This document shows, piece by piece, positions 17,982 through 26,324 of a stretch of 64,000 nucleotides of DNA. The stretch is taken from NCBI GenBank assembly GCA_016934635.1, contig JAFGSK010000054.1, positions 29,671-93,670 on the forward strand, read 5' to 3'. Source of the DNA: Caldifarciminota bacterium. Lineage in GTDB: Bacteria; Hydrothermota; Tepidihabitantia; B3-TA06. The translations under genes and the position numbers were made by a program. A model generated the notes under the pieces. The model saw only the letters and a program-made list of their open reading frames with translations, was not told the DNA's origin and ran no database searches. How positions within the stretch are numbered: the stretch's first letter is position 1; each line of letters begins with the position of its first letter.

Positions 17982-19100
17982 TTACTCTATCTCGAGGATA
18001 AAGGTCTGGCTGTCGACCTCTTCGCCCGACGTAACCGTCATAATCACCTTGCCTTCGGTCTCCTGATCCAGTATTGAAGACCCTATGGTTACATGGAGTC
18101 CTTCCAGAGTGCCGTTTGCAGGGACTTCAAAGTCCGTGGGTACGGGGTAGCAGTTCTGCTCGTCGCAGAGGGAAAACCACCAATTCTCAGGCAGGTACTG
18201 GGAGGCCTCGGGTACGTCGACGGTCAGAGTCAGGATATTTCCGGTGTGATTCTTCAGATCGAAGTAGAAGTTGAGAATTGCACCCAGGGTATCGGTTTGG
18301 ATGCTGTCTGAGACAAGCTCGATGCTGAAATCGCCGTGTACGTAACTGCCGCCGCCAACCTCGTGTGAAGCCGCCTGATAGACCTTGTGATCCGGGTCCT
18401 CCACCCAGACAACTGCTGTCAGGGGCCTTCCCCAGGATACGTCCAGCGGCAGGGACCGGTGAAGGTCGAGACTGTCGCCTGGATTCAGTGTCATTGCAGC
18501 TTCCTCTTCGGGTAGCCTGCGAACGATATGGTGCAGCAAACCTGCCGTAGCATGGGTCAAGGTATCCTCGATCAGGGCGATCCGCAGGATCCCTTCGATA
18601 GATTCTTCGGTCTGTCCCGAAACAATCACCGTTACCTCGTAGAGTACGCTATCCGCAGTCAATGAGGCGTCGAGTTCGAGTTTAACCGCTGTACCTAGTG
18701 CCCTTCGGTCGGAAAGCACCTGGGCCATCTCTTCGACCGTTTGCACCCCTTCGTAGGCCTCGACTCCGTCGAAGATAACGGTAGGGAAGGCGTCTACGCT
18801 AAAGTCCGATAGCCTTTCTTCCGTCTCTTCCGTAGAGTAAGGGTCCTGCGTCTGGGAGTGAAGGGCAATGGCTATGAACTCACCCGGATAGTCGGCAAGC
18901 AGGGTTTGGATATTTTCGGCAACTGCAGGGCAGTTAACGCACCATGTTCCGGTTGCTTCTTCAAGAAGTACTACGCGATCGAATTCGCCCTGCTGCGAGG
19001 GGTCAGGAAAGCGCTCCCCGCACCCTGCCATGACAAGTAGCAGAACAGCCGTACCCAGGACTCTTCTTGCCGCTTCTCCCCGATGTGCGTTGTCAGCCAT
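17982..19100 (-). CDS. Thioredoxin-fold lipoprotein with Omp28-like and accessory domains
   Basis: 372 aa. A short polar start (MADNAHRGEAARR) precedes a lipoprotein signal ending VMAGC. A thioredoxin-like domain follows (ATGTWCVNCPAVAENIQ, C-x-x-C; later DAFPTVIFDG with the cis-Pro type turn), an Omp28-like beta region (about 140-255), and a C-terminal domain shared with 17411-17878. Unlike other array members it lacks the sorting-type tail and is lipid-anchored instead. Its start overlaps the end of 19093-19593 by eight bases, so the two are translated together. Probably periplasmic disulfide chemistry or reductant transfer. Confidence 0.7.
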   Translation of the reverse strand: MADNAHRGEAARRVLGTAVLLLVMAGCGERFPDPSQQGEFDRVVLLEEATGTWCVNCPAVAENIQTLLADYPGEFIAIALHSQTQDPYSTEETEERLSDFSVDAFPTVIFDGVEAYEGVQTVEEMAQVLSDRRALGTAVKLELDASLTADSVLYEVTVIVSGQTEESIEGILRIALIEDTLTHATAGLLHHIVRRLPEEEAAMTLNPGDSLDLHRSLPLDVSWGRPLTAVVWVEDPDHKVYQAASHEVGGGSYVHGDFSIELVSDSIQTDTLGAILNFYFDLKNHTGNILTLTVDVPEASQYLPENWWFSLCDEQNCYPVPTDFEVPANGTLEGLHVTIGSSILDQETEGKVIMTVTSGEEVDSQTFILEIE

Positions 19101-19593
19101 CTTGAGACGAGTAGTTGCCGTGGACGGCGTTCAGGATGGTCGTTATTATCGTTGAGGCGTCCTTCTTGGTGTAACCGATTACCGATTTAAGTAGCTCCTT
19201 GTCCGGTTTTATGTAGAAGGAGTGGGGTATAGGGCCTACCTTGAAGATGCGCATGAGATCACCGTCAGGGTCCACGAGAACCTTAAAATCCCAGCCCTGT
19301 GCAATAACCATCGGTTCAACCTGGGGCAGTCTGCGTTGAGTGTCGGTATTCACGGCAATTACCGAAAGTCCGGAATCTGCGTAGACCTCGTAGAGACTGT
19401 CCAGTAATTTAAGTTCTTCCTTGCACGGAGCACAGGTGGTACTCCAGAAGGAGATGATTGTAAGCCTTGCACCTAACAAGGAATCAAGGCGCCATGTCTT
19501 ACCCTCAAGGTCTTTAGCTGAGAAATCTTTTACTGTTGCTGCATTGCCCACAAAGGTGAATGCGAGCAACAGGATCGTCATTTTCCTAAGCAT
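19093..19593 (-). CDS. TlpA/ResA-like periplasmic thioredoxin
   Basis: 166 aa: signal peptide (MLRKMTILLLAFTFVGNA) plus a TlpA-like domain with FWSTTCAPCKEEL (CAPC active site), VNTDTQRRLP and the cis-proline GPIPHSFYI. Length is typical. In this family the CxxC reduces exported thiols (cytochrome c or other clients); the client here is unknown. The same two landmarks occur in 19682-20425, its closest relative. A promoter lies at 19620-19646. Confidence 0.8.
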   Translation of the reverse strand: MLRKMTILLLAFTFVGNAATVKDFSAKDLEGKTWRLDSLLGARLTIISFWSTTCAPCKEELKLLDSLYEVYADSGLSVIAVNTDTQRRLPQVEPMVIAQGWDFKVLVDPDGDLMRIFKVGPIPHSFYIKPDKELLKSVIGYTKKDASTIITTILNAVHGNYSSQDG

Positions 19594-19619
19594 TTTTCTC
19601 CTTTATCCCGTTTAGTTGT

Positions 19620-19646
19620 ATTATAGCCGCAAGAAGATGATTGTAA
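19620..19646 (-). promoter_or_regulatory. Promoter of the 19093-19593 tlpA-like gene
   Basis: Minus strand TTACAA (19641-19646), 15 bases, TATAAT (19620-19625), predicted start near 19613, leader about 20 bases with AAAGGAG. The -10 box is perfect, the -35 box and spacing less so. Confidence 0.4.
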
Positions 19647-19681
19647 AGGTTTCGAGGGAGTTTGTTCGTTGTCAACCGCAA

Positions 19682-20425
19682 TTATTCCTGCACTGTGAGT
19701 TCGCAGGTTTGGGTGAAAATTCCAGCGGTCGCGATAACCCGATAGGTGCCTGGCTCAAGCTCCTGCGCTTCTATATGGATTGTATGGAAGCCTGCCTCAA
19801 GCGTACCCTCGTAGATGGTTTTTAAGATCTCTCCGGATGAATCCGCAAGAACTACCTCTATTTCTGCTTCCTCCCGTAGTGTCAGTTTCACTGAACTTGA
19901 ACGCTTTACAGGTTCGCAATTCCCCATTGAGAAAACAGGAATATCGGCATGCAACGCATCGAGTATGGTTTCAATTATATCTTTTTCGTCCTTTTTAGAG
20001 AAACCCGTGACTATCCTCAGTATTTCCCTATCAGGCTTTATGTATATCGAGTGAGGGATTGCCGAAACTTTAAACTGACTTGTCAGCGATCCATCTGGAT
20101 CGGTAAGCACGCAAAAATCCCAACCCTGGGAGTTAACCATAGGAGCAACATTCGCCAGACTGCGTTTGCTGTCAGTATTGACTGCGATGACGGAAAGACC
20201 TGAATCTCTGTAAACTTCATATAAGCTGTCCAGAAGTTCAAGCTCTGCCTTACACGGCGAACAATTGGTGCCCCAGAAGCTGATGATGGTTAAGCGTTCT
20301 CCGAGTAGCTCATCAAGACTTCGGGTTTTGCCTTCGATGTCCGACGCAGAGAAGTCGTGTGTTTTTGTTGCCGAAGTAAAAAGGATTGTACTTAATACTA
20401 CTAGTGCAGCTCTTTTCATAAACAT
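19682..20425 (-). CDS. TlpA-like thioredoxin with C-terminal sorting-type beta domain
   Basis: 247 aa. Signal peptide, then a TlpA-type domain (FWGTNCSPCKAEL, CSPC; VSAIPHSIYI with cis-Pro) very similar to 19093-19593. A C-terminal domain of about 75 residues follows (SSVKLTLREEAEIEVVLADSSGEILKTIYEGTLEAG…PGTYRVIATAG), like the type-A C-terminal domain of T9SS cargo. It appears to be the TlpA protein refitted for surface export. ATG 20425 has AAAGG upstream; ATG 20419 is possible. It is 20 bases downstream of 20446-21474. Confidence 0.75.
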   Translation of the reverse strand: MFMKRAALVVLSTILFTSATKTHDFSASDIEGKTRSLDELLGERLTIISFWGTNCSPCKAELELLDSLYEVYRDSGLSVIAVNTDSKRSLANVAPMVNSQGWDFCVLTDPDGSLTSQFKVSAIPHSIYIKPDREILRIVTGFSKKDEKDIIETILDALHADIPVFSMGNCEPVKRSSSVKLTLREEAEIEVVLADSSGEILKTIYEGTLEAGFHTIHIEAQELEPGTYRVIATAGIFTQTCELTVQE

Positions 20426-20445
20426 TGTGCCTTTCAGTAATTAAT

Positions 20446-21474
20446 TCATTTCAGTCTGGTTAATTTGGCCTTTTGAAGTTCTTGGTCTACTTCGGCAACG
20501 ACAAAAAAGATCCCTTTTGATAGACTGTGAGTTACAAGAGATAAATGGTGTTTCCCCTGTGGAAGATAACCATCGTGGATGGTTTTTGCATAGCGACCGC
20601 AAGCGTCGTAAATGTTGAGCTTGACTTTTGAGGGTTTATCAAGGGAAATCGTAACGAAACCGCATTCCATAATAAATGTCGGTATGTCCATGCAAAAAAC
20701 CGGCGGATTCTCCTCAGAGATATCCCCAGAGCCGGAGATAACAGCCGATTGAAGGATTTCCTTTAAGGGACCTGAACCTGCGTCTTTTTGGATAAAACAG
20801 CCGTATTCAATATTATTGGGATTATTCGTATAGTGGAACCAGGCCGGGTCAAGCTGGTAGCTTTCACTAATCACGGTGGTTTGACCCGCAGGAAGGCTGA
20901 AGGCCTTTCCGAATCCGTCCGGTAACATGATTCTTTCAACGTGATCAAGGGTTGTAAGATCTTGCCATGTATAGGGGATGTTTGATTCGGTAACGGTAAA
21001 AAAGACCTTGCCTGAGATCTGTTGGGAACCTGTGTTTTTTACGGTTGCGGTAAGTGTACCACCGGCACTGTAGAGATTTGGGTTATTCTCAAGGGTGATC
21101 TCGAGGGTTGATTGGATGTCCTTACGTGTGTTGAACTTGGAACTATACTGGGGGTACATTGAACCGGAAGGGACGCCGCCGCACACGGTATCCGTGCCGT
21201 CGAACACGGCAACAGGATAACCTTGGACGATTGCCTGGTAGAACACCATTCGATACTCACCGTCGAGGTTGAAAAACGGATCACCGATGTGATATTCAAC
21301 GACCAGTATCTTACCCGGGTGTTCGGAGGCCAGGGTTTCAGCCCCCTTTGCCGCACTGATACAGAGGTCAACGTGCGTATCCGCAAATATCTCGAGGACT
21401 ACCGTACGTTCGGCAGCGCCAAGGGCGGACGTAATACTCAGTATCCCCATGACCAAAAAACACCTATTACGCAT
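20446..21474 (-). CDS. Array thioredoxin-fold protein that has lost its CxxC
   Basis: 342 aa, same plan as its neighbours: signal peptide, N-terminal thioredoxin-like domain, Omp28-like beta domain with the FTVTESNIPYTWQDLTTLDHVERIMLPDG block, and C-terminal sorting-type domain (VKLNIYDACGRYAKTIHDG…GIFFVVAEV). Where the others read TxxCxxC, this one reads ADTHVDLCISA: the first Cys is Val, only the second remains. It should be redox-inactive as a thioredoxin, perhaps a binding protein. Frame and all other domains are intact, so it is not a decayed gene. Confidence 0.75.
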   Translation of the reverse strand: MRNRCFLVMGILSITSALGAAERTVVLEIFADTHVDLCISAAKGAETLASEHPGKILVVEYHIGDPFFNLDGEYRMVFYQAIVQGYPVAVFDGTDTVCGGVPSGSMYPQYSSKFNTRKDIQSTLEITLENNPNLYSAGGTLTATVKNTGSQQISGKVFFTVTESNIPYTWQDLTTLDHVERIMLPDGFGKAFSLPAGQTTVISESYQLDPAWFHYTNNPNNIEYGCFIQKDAGSGPLKEILQSAVISGSGDISEENPPVFCMDIPTFIMECGFVTISLDKPSKVKLNIYDACGRYAKTIHDGYLPQGKHHLSLVTHSLSKGIFFVVAEVDQELQKAKLTRLK

Positions 21475-21532
21475 AGATTTCCTCCTTACTGTACAACGGG
21501 ACGTGAGAGCCTCACACTCCCGCGCTTCCTGA

Positions 21533-22525
21533 TTAACGAATAATTAGTAGCTTAGCGATATGGATTTTACTGCCGCAGGCGGCCCTGATGAAATAGGTTC
21601 CTGTAGATAACTCGTCGGTTGGAATCGAGATCCGGTGGTTCCCGGCAGGAAGGTTTCCGCAGTAAAGATTACTTATATAACGGCCCAAGGCGTCGTAAAG
21701 TGTTAGCTCGACGTCCGAAGCTTTGCTTAATGCAAGCTCAGTGTATCCTGCAAGATGCGGTGTATGAAGGGTAAAAGGGACATCTTCCGGAAGTTCCTCA
21801 ATATCCACCGGTTCACCATACTCGAGTACTGCTGCCTGGTAGATTTCATCGTCCTCACCCTGCACAAAACAGCCGAATTCAATGTTTTCGTTTTCGGTGA
21901 AGTGGAACCAGTTTTCATCAATGGTAAAGTTACGATCCAGGGTCAACTCCTCGCCCGGGCTCAGGGAAATACTTTCTCCCTGATAGGGAAGCATATCCCT
22001 TTCAACCCAATGCAGATACTCTTCGGTTTGCCATTGGAAAGGAATGTCGGATTCAGAGATGGAAAAGTTGACTGTGCCCGAAACGTTTTCCCCGCTTGGA
22101 TTGGAGATGACAGCCCGTAATGTCCCTGAGGTGGAGCTGTAGGCATCGGTTATCCTAACCAGTTCTATTTCAAGCGGTGAATCTACGCCTTTTCGTTCCT
22201 GGAATTTTGACTCGTACTGGTCGGCAACACTGGATCCGCCGAAGTACTCACCGTCGAAGAATGCTGTAGGCAGGTACTGTACCGAATAAACATTGAAGGT
22301 ACGGTAGTCTCCTGCTTTATTGTCGAATCCGTCTGCGTTGTGGTATTCCAGGATGAGAACCTCACCTGGATGGGCATCAGCAAGGTCCTCGGCTCCGTGC
22401 GCGGCTGCCGGACAAGCCGGACATCGGGTGGCGGTAACTATCTCAAGAACTACTACCCGGTCGGCTGCCAAAAGACCGATGGGTAGGATCAGCATTCCAA
22501 GTATGATGACTAAGGTTTTACGCAT
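21533..22525 (-). CDS. Secreted thioredoxin-fold (Omp28-like) protein with sorting-type tail
   Basis: 330 aa from ATG 22525 (GGAGG eight bases upstream; the frame runs 34 codons further up but without a signal peptide). Signal peptide (…LILPIGLLAAD), active site VTATRCPACPAAA (CPAC), then the Omp28-like block FSISESDIPFQWQTEEYLHWVERDMLP. The tail (VELTLYDALGRYISNLYCGNLPAG…GTYFIRAACG…KLLIIR) matches T9SS type-A C-terminal domains. Exported, probably surface-bound or released; client unknown. Confidence 0.8.
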   Translation of the reverse strand: MRKTLVIILGMLILPIGLLAADRVVVLEIVTATRCPACPAAAHGAEDLADAHPGEVLILEYHNADGFDNKAGDYRTFNVYSVQYLPTAFFDGEYFGGSSVADQYESKFQERKGVDSPLEIELVRITDAYSSTSGTLRAVISNPSGENVSGTVNFSISESDIPFQWQTEEYLHWVERDMLPYQGESISLSPGEELTLDRNFTIDENWFHFTENENIEFGCFVQGEDDEIYQAAVLEYGEPVDIEELPEDVPFTLHTPHLAGYTELALSKASDVELTLYDALGRYISNLYCGNLPAGNHRISIPTDELSTGTYFIRAACGSKIHIAKLLIIR

Positions 22526-22552
22526 AGCGTTTATCCTCCTTGGTTTTTTTTG

Positions 22553-22570
22553 GACCGAGTCGTCTCGGTC
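22553..22570. repeat. Hairpin in the spacer between two array genes
   Basis: GACCGAG-TCGT-CTCGGTC, a perfect 7-bp stem, lies between the stop of 22617-23627 and the Shine-Dalgarno sequence of 21533-22525. There is no U-tract after it on the minus strand, so it is more likely an mRNA-stability or attenuation hairpin than a terminator. Confidence 0.4.
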
Positions 22571-22616
22571 AATATCAAAATTTCGGTGGAGCATAGCTCT
22601 TCTCACGAATCGAAGC

Positions 22617-23627
22617 TTAATGAACAACTATAAGTTTTTTTAGATCTGAGTGACCGCTACTGGTTAGTTTAAGGAAGTAGACTCCTTTCGGGAGTATTGA
22701 GGCGTCAATTTCAACGTGATGGATACCTGCGGAAAGGCTGCCAGTATGAAGGGTCTTAACAGAACGACCGCAAGCATCACAAAGAACAAGATCAATATCG
22801 CGCGTCGTTTCCAGTAAGAGATCAACTTGTCCGATCCTGTTGAGGATGGTGGAGGCAGATACAAAGTAGCTGATCGGGGCGGTTTCTTCGACGCCAATCG
22901 CTGCGAATTTGAGAACTGCTGCCTGATGTATTTGTTTGTCCGGCCCTTGCACAAAACAACCTACGTCACAGCTTTCGTTTTCAGTAAAGTGAGGCCAACC
23001 GTCATCTATGGTGTAATCGCAGGTCAAGGTTGTATCTGCGCCGGAAGTTAGGGTAATATCTAAGCCATCTGGATCGGGAAGCATTCTCCGTTCCACGAAG
23101 AACAGGCTGTCTTCACCTATCCAAGAGTATGGGATATGGGATTCGGTTATGGTAAAATGAACTTTGCCGGTTATGGTTTCTGCATTTGTGTTGGTTATGT
23201 GTGCCTGTAGGGTGCCTGAGGCCGAGGTGTATGAGTTTTTTTCACCAGAGAATTCGATCTCGAGCGGTGATTCGTTGCCTCGGTGAGCCAAAAAAGCGGG
23301 ATCGTATCGAGCAAGGGTTATACCTCCATCACCAACCAACTTCTCCGTGCCGTCGAAGTAAGAGGTTGGGTAACCCGAGACTGCATAATAATCGATTCGA
23401 GCTTCCCCGTCGGGATTAGAGAAGGGATCGCTTGATTGATGGTGATATTCAACAATCAGAAGCTGCCCAGGATATTTTTGGGCAAGACCCTCGACGGTCG
23501 CTGCAACCTTTGGACAATGCCCACACCAGGTTCCTGTAGCTACCTCAAGAACCACGACCCGTTCTGCTGAAAAAGCCATGAACGGGATGTGAAGAAGTCC
23601 GAGAAGCACAACTAAGGATTTACGCAT
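22617..23627 (-). CDS. Secreted thioredoxin-fold (Omp28-like) protein with sorting-type tail
   Basis: 336 aa. Signal peptide MRKSLVVLLGLLHIPFMAFSA, active site ATGTWCGHCPKVAATV (CGHC, as in protein disulfide isomerase), GYPTSYFDG cis-Pro segment, Omp28-like block FTITESHIPYSWIGEDSLFFVERRMLPD, and C-terminal domain (IDLVLCDACGRSVKTLHTGSL…GVYFLKLTSSG…KLIVVH). CGHC tends to occur in more oxidising members, unlike the CPPC of other array proteins, so redox potentials may be spread across the array. Followed on the minus strand, 91 bases on, by 21533-22525. Confidence 0.8.
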   Translation of the reverse strand: MRKSLVVLLGLLHIPFMAFSAERVVVLEVATGTWCGHCPKVAATVEGLAQKYPGQLLIVEYHHQSSDPFSNPDGEARIDYYAVSGYPTSYFDGTEKLVGDGGITLARYDPAFLAHRGNESPLEIEFSGEKNSYTSASGTLQAHITNTNAETITGKVHFTITESHIPYSWIGEDSLFFVERRMLPDPDGLDITLTSGADTTLTCDYTIDDGWPHFTENESCDVGCFVQGPDKQIHQAAVLKFAAIGVEETAPISYFVSASTILNRIGQVDLLLETTRDIDLVLCDACGRSVKTLHTGSLSAGIHHVEIDASILPKGVYFLKLTSSGHSDLKKLIVVH

Positions 23628-23645
23628 AAAGGTTTTCCTCCTTAA

Positions 23646-23675
23646 ATAAAAAGGGGCGGGTTGGTTTCCGCCCCT
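23646..23675 (-). terminator. Rho-independent terminator inside the array
   Basis: AGGGGCGG/CCGCCCCT (23652-23659 with 23668-23675) is an 8-bp GC-rich stem with an 8-base loop. On the minus strand it is followed directly by TTTTTATTTAA. This is a textbook intrinsic terminator for the gene ending at 23691, so the array is probably several transcripts or an attenuated one. Confidence 0.75.
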
Positions 23676-23690
23676 AATACTTCTTTACAG

Positions 23691-24743
23691 CTAATGAATG
23701 ACCAGCATCTTGCCGACTTCTGAGAAGCTTCCACAGGAAAGCTTGATGAAGTAGGCTCCGCTAGGCAACCCACCAGTCTCGAAGGGTATTTGATGATTTC
23801 CTGCGCCGAGGCTTCCTTTGTGAAGCGTTGAAACCTGGCGGCCACTGGCATCGAAGAGGATAAGATCGACGTCTGAAGATGCACCGAGAGAGAATCTAAC
23901 AGAACCGAGGTTTTTCACAACCGCTGGAACATCTAACGAGAATGGGAGGGTAGTCGGTTTTTCTTCCTTAACACCTGCCATGAGCTCGTTGGAAAGAGGT
24001 ATGACAGCGGCCTGGAAGATTTCCCTGGGCAGTCCTTCGGAGACATCGTCTTGAACGAAACAACCGAATTCTATGTTACCTAAGTCGTCCGTATAACGAA
24101 GCCAATCCGGATCGATTTCATACTCACGGGTGATTGTGGTATCTGCTCCGGCTGCAAGGGTTATAAGGGCGCCATCGGCATCGGGGAGCATATCGCGCAC
24201 TACGAAATGGAGCACAGTATGGATTTGCCATGCATAGCGGATATTGGATTCGGTAACCGTAAAGTGGACCTTGCCTGTGATTTCCTCCTCGCTCGTGTTC
24301 GTGATCGTGGCGGTGAGAGTCCCCTGAGCAAGATAGCTTTCTTCCGTCTGGTCAAGCAAGATTTCAAGGGGTGATTCTATTTTACGGCGGTTGGTGAACT
24401 TCGGTTCATAGAGGGTGATTGCTGATTTATTAGACCAAGCCCCTATAACAGTATCGACTCCGTCAAAAAAAGCGGCGGGGATTCCAGAAAAAACGTCGTT
24501 GTAAAAATCGTAACGGGTAAATCCAGGCGTATTGTTGAAAGGGTCCGAACTGTGGTAATGATACTCAAGTACCAGGATTTCACCCTGATATTCATCTACC
24601 AGATCTTCTGCTCCCCATGCGGCTCCTGCGCACGGAGGGCACCAGGTTGCAGTGACTATCTCAAGAACCACGACGCGGTCAGCTGCCATAAGGCCGAAGG
24701 GAAGAATCAGTAACCCGAGTATAACGACTAAAGATTTGCGCAT
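23691..24743 (-). CDS. Secreted thioredoxin-fold (Omp28-like) protein with sorting-type tail
   Basis: 350 aa from ATG 24743 (GGAGG upstream; ten upstream codons lack signal features). Signal peptide (…LLILPFGLMAAD), active site VTATWCPPCAGAAWGAEDL (CPPC), SGIPAAFFDG cis-Pro segment, Omp28-like block FTVTESNIRYAWQIHTVLHFVVRDMLPD, C-terminal domain (VDLILFDASGRQVSTLHKGSLGAG…GAYFIKLSCG…KMLVIH). An intrinsic terminator follows. Exported redox protein; partner unknown. Confidence 0.8.
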   Translation of the reverse strand: MRKSLVVILGLLILPFGLMAADRVVVLEIVTATWCPPCAGAAWGAEDLVDEYQGEILVLEYHYHSSDPFNNTPGFTRYDFYNDVFSGIPAAFFDGVDTVIGAWSNKSAITLYEPKFTNRRKIESPLEILLDQTEESYLAQGTLTATITNTSEEEITGKVHFTVTESNIRYAWQIHTVLHFVVRDMLPDADGALITLAAGADTTITREYEIDPDWLRYTDDLGNIEFGCFVQDDVSEGLPREIFQAAVIPLSNELMAGVKEEKPTTLPFSLDVPAVVKNLGSVRFSLGASSDVDLILFDASGRQVSTLHKGSLGAGNHQIPFETGGLPSGAYFIKLSCGSFSEVGKMLVIH

Positions 24744-24771
24744 ATAGGTTTGCCTCCTTTGCTTAGGTTTC

Positions 24772-24792
24772 AAGCTGAATCAGATTCAGCTT
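24772..24792. repeat. 21-base palindrome in array leader
   Basis: AAGCTGAATC-A-GATTCAGCTT is a perfect 10-bp inverted repeat with a one-base centre, about 30 bases upstream of the 23691-24743 start codon. A shorter version, GCTGAA-CTCGA-TTCAGC, sits at 26303-26319 in the same position before the next gene up. The shared sequence suggests a common operator or RNA element. Confidence 0.45.
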
Positions 24793-24801
24793 CGATTAAG
24801 A

Positions 24802-24829
24802 ACACAGGCGGGGTGTTCCCCGCCCGTGT
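24802..24829 (-). terminator. Hairpin after the 24842-26272 gene
   Basis: ACACAGGCGGGG-TGTT-CCCCGCCCGTGT: a 12-bp stem with one mismatch, 13 bases past the stop. The following minus-strand tract (TTCTTAATC) is only weakly U-rich, so termination may be partial. Confidence 0.5.
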
Positions 24830-24841
24830 ATTTCTCTTCTG

Positions 24842-26272
24842 CTAATGAATAACCAGTAATCTTTCTACCTTAGACCAGTTTCCGAGAGTGGCTTTAATGA
24901 AATAAACGCCATTGGTGAGTTCTAGGGCCGATACAGTGACCGACCCGGATCCTGAGACGCCTGAGCAAAGCTTTCTAACCGTTCGTCCGCAGGCATCGTA
25001 TAGAGTGATTTCAACGTTCTCGGCGTTTGGAGTAGAAAAACTGACCAATCCCTGATCCGTGACGATTGAAGGTGCAACGAGAGAGTAAGTGCGGCGAGGT
25101 AAGATATCCTCAGCCACCCCAGGCACATAGGTTTGCTTAAACTCGGGTGCAATCGAACCGTCACCCGAACCTGCCCAGAACTCAAGTTCAAAGCCTGAGC
25201 CATCGTAACCGGCTCCCGCCTCGATCATAAGTTGATCGCCTTCTATGGTGTAGGAGCCTCCTGCCTCGACGCTCTGCGCTACCGCTCTACCGTTGACAAC
25301 TGTTATATCTTCATCTGCGACCTCAAGCTTAACGACAACATCCTGGAGTTCTACGTCTGAGTTGTTGTTTATGGTTACATGAACGTTAGCCTGCTCACCT
25401 GCATCGAGTTTTCCATCCTGAGGTGCCACCAGAGGGTTGGAAAGGTCGAAGTCCGAGTAGCCGACTACGTTTACCTTTGCCGCCTGCAGAACTTCAGTTT
25501 CTCCTACTCCTGATTTCTGACACCAGAAGACAAGCTGGCAGTTTTCAGCGCTGACTATTAATCCATCCTCAAATAAGGGCGGAAACATGATGCTGTCGTA
25601 AATGTCGTATTCCATTGTCAGTGTTTTAGTTGCGTTTTTAGCAATGGTAACATCAGTACCGTTCAAGCCGACCGTTTCGGAAGGCTTGGGCAGCATGGCG
25701 AACAACACCTGGTCATGCTCCGGATCACCGTTTGTTCCGGTATATTCAACATCGTTTACCACTAAGGCTCCGTAGAGCTTGAAGGAAAGAAGCTGACCTC
25801 CTTCGTTGATGATTTCGATCGTTACTTCACCTGAACCTTGTGTCTCTCCTTCCAGATAAGAGGAAGGAGTAAAGGTTCGGTAAATATTAAGCTCTAGAGG
25901 GGATTCTGTCGCATGCCTATCATCGATTCCAGGGGCCCACATGTCACCAGAAATATTTGTGTATTTGGCTACTCCGTCAATTACAATAGTGGGTATGCTG
26001 TTGATATTGTACATGTTTCTGCGTGTATTGTTGGTGGCAGAGATGTAACTATAGAAGGGATCGTTTCCCGGGGAAGGCCAGTTCATATGAACTCGAATAA
26101 CCGCGAGGTAATCACCCTTTTGTAACAATATTCCGTCAAGCCTTGCGTTACCACTATAACAGGGACCGCAAGTTGTACTGGTTAGGAGTTCTGCAAGCAC
26201 CATTCTCTCAGCTGCCCAGAGACCGGCGGGCAAGAGCACTAGCGCCAACAGCAATAGAAGTGATTTACGCAT
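24842..26272 (-). CDS. Large secreted thioredoxin-fold protein with extra beta domain and sorting-type tail
   Basis: 476 aa from ATG 26272 (GGAGG upstream). Signal peptide (LLLLLALVLLPAGLWAAE), active site LTSTTCGPCYSGNARLD (CGPC, thioredoxin-like), INSIPTIVIDG cis-Pro segment, beta domain with VEYTGTNGDPEHDQVLFAMLP, then an extra CARDB-like domain (about 290-390; LDAGEQANVHVTINNNSDVELQDV) absent from the 330-360 aa members, and the C-terminal domain (VEITLYDACGRTVRKLCSG…GVYFIKATLG…RLLVIH). With 26325-27731 and 27747-29144 it forms the long subgroup. Confidence 0.8.
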   Translation of the reverse strand: MRKSLLLLLALVLLPAGLWAAERMVLAELLTSTTCGPCYSGNARLDGILLQKGDYLAVIRVHMNWPSPGNDPFYSYISATNNTRRNMYNINSIPTIVIDGVAKYTNISGDMWAPGIDDRHATESPLELNIYRTFTPSSYLEGETQGSGEVTIEIINEGGQLLSFKLYGALVVNDVEYTGTNGDPEHDQVLFAMLPKPSETVGLNGTDVTIAKNATKTLTMEYDIYDSIMFPPLFEDGLIVSAENCQLVFWCQKSGVGETEVLQAAKVNVVGYSDFDLSNPLVAPQDGKLDAGEQANVHVTINNNSDVELQDVVVKLEVADEDITVVNGRAVAQSVEAGGSYTIEGDQLMIEAGAGYDGSGFELEFWAGSGDGSIAPEFKQTYVPGVAEDILPRRTYSLVAPSIVTDQGLVSFSTPNAENVEITLYDACGRTVRKLCSGVSGSGSVTVSALELTNGVYFIKATLGNWSKVERLLVIH

Positions 26273-26302
26273 CGATTTACCTCCATTATTACTTGATTCC
26301 AT

Positions 26303-26319
26303 GCTGAACTCGATTCAGC
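26303..26319. repeat. Short inverted repeat, variant of the 24772 palindrome
   Basis: GCTGAA-CTCGA-TTCAGC lies 31-47 bases upstream of the 24842-26272 start codon. It shares the GCTGAA/TTCAGC arms with the palindrome at 24772-24792. Confidence 0.35.
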
Positions 26320-26324
26320 TTTTT

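Noticed and set aside
22526..22627. 34-codon N-terminal extension of the 21533 gene
   Set aside because: It lacks signal-peptide character and overlaps the stop of the upstream gene; ATG 22525 has a good Shine-Dalgarno and a signal peptide.
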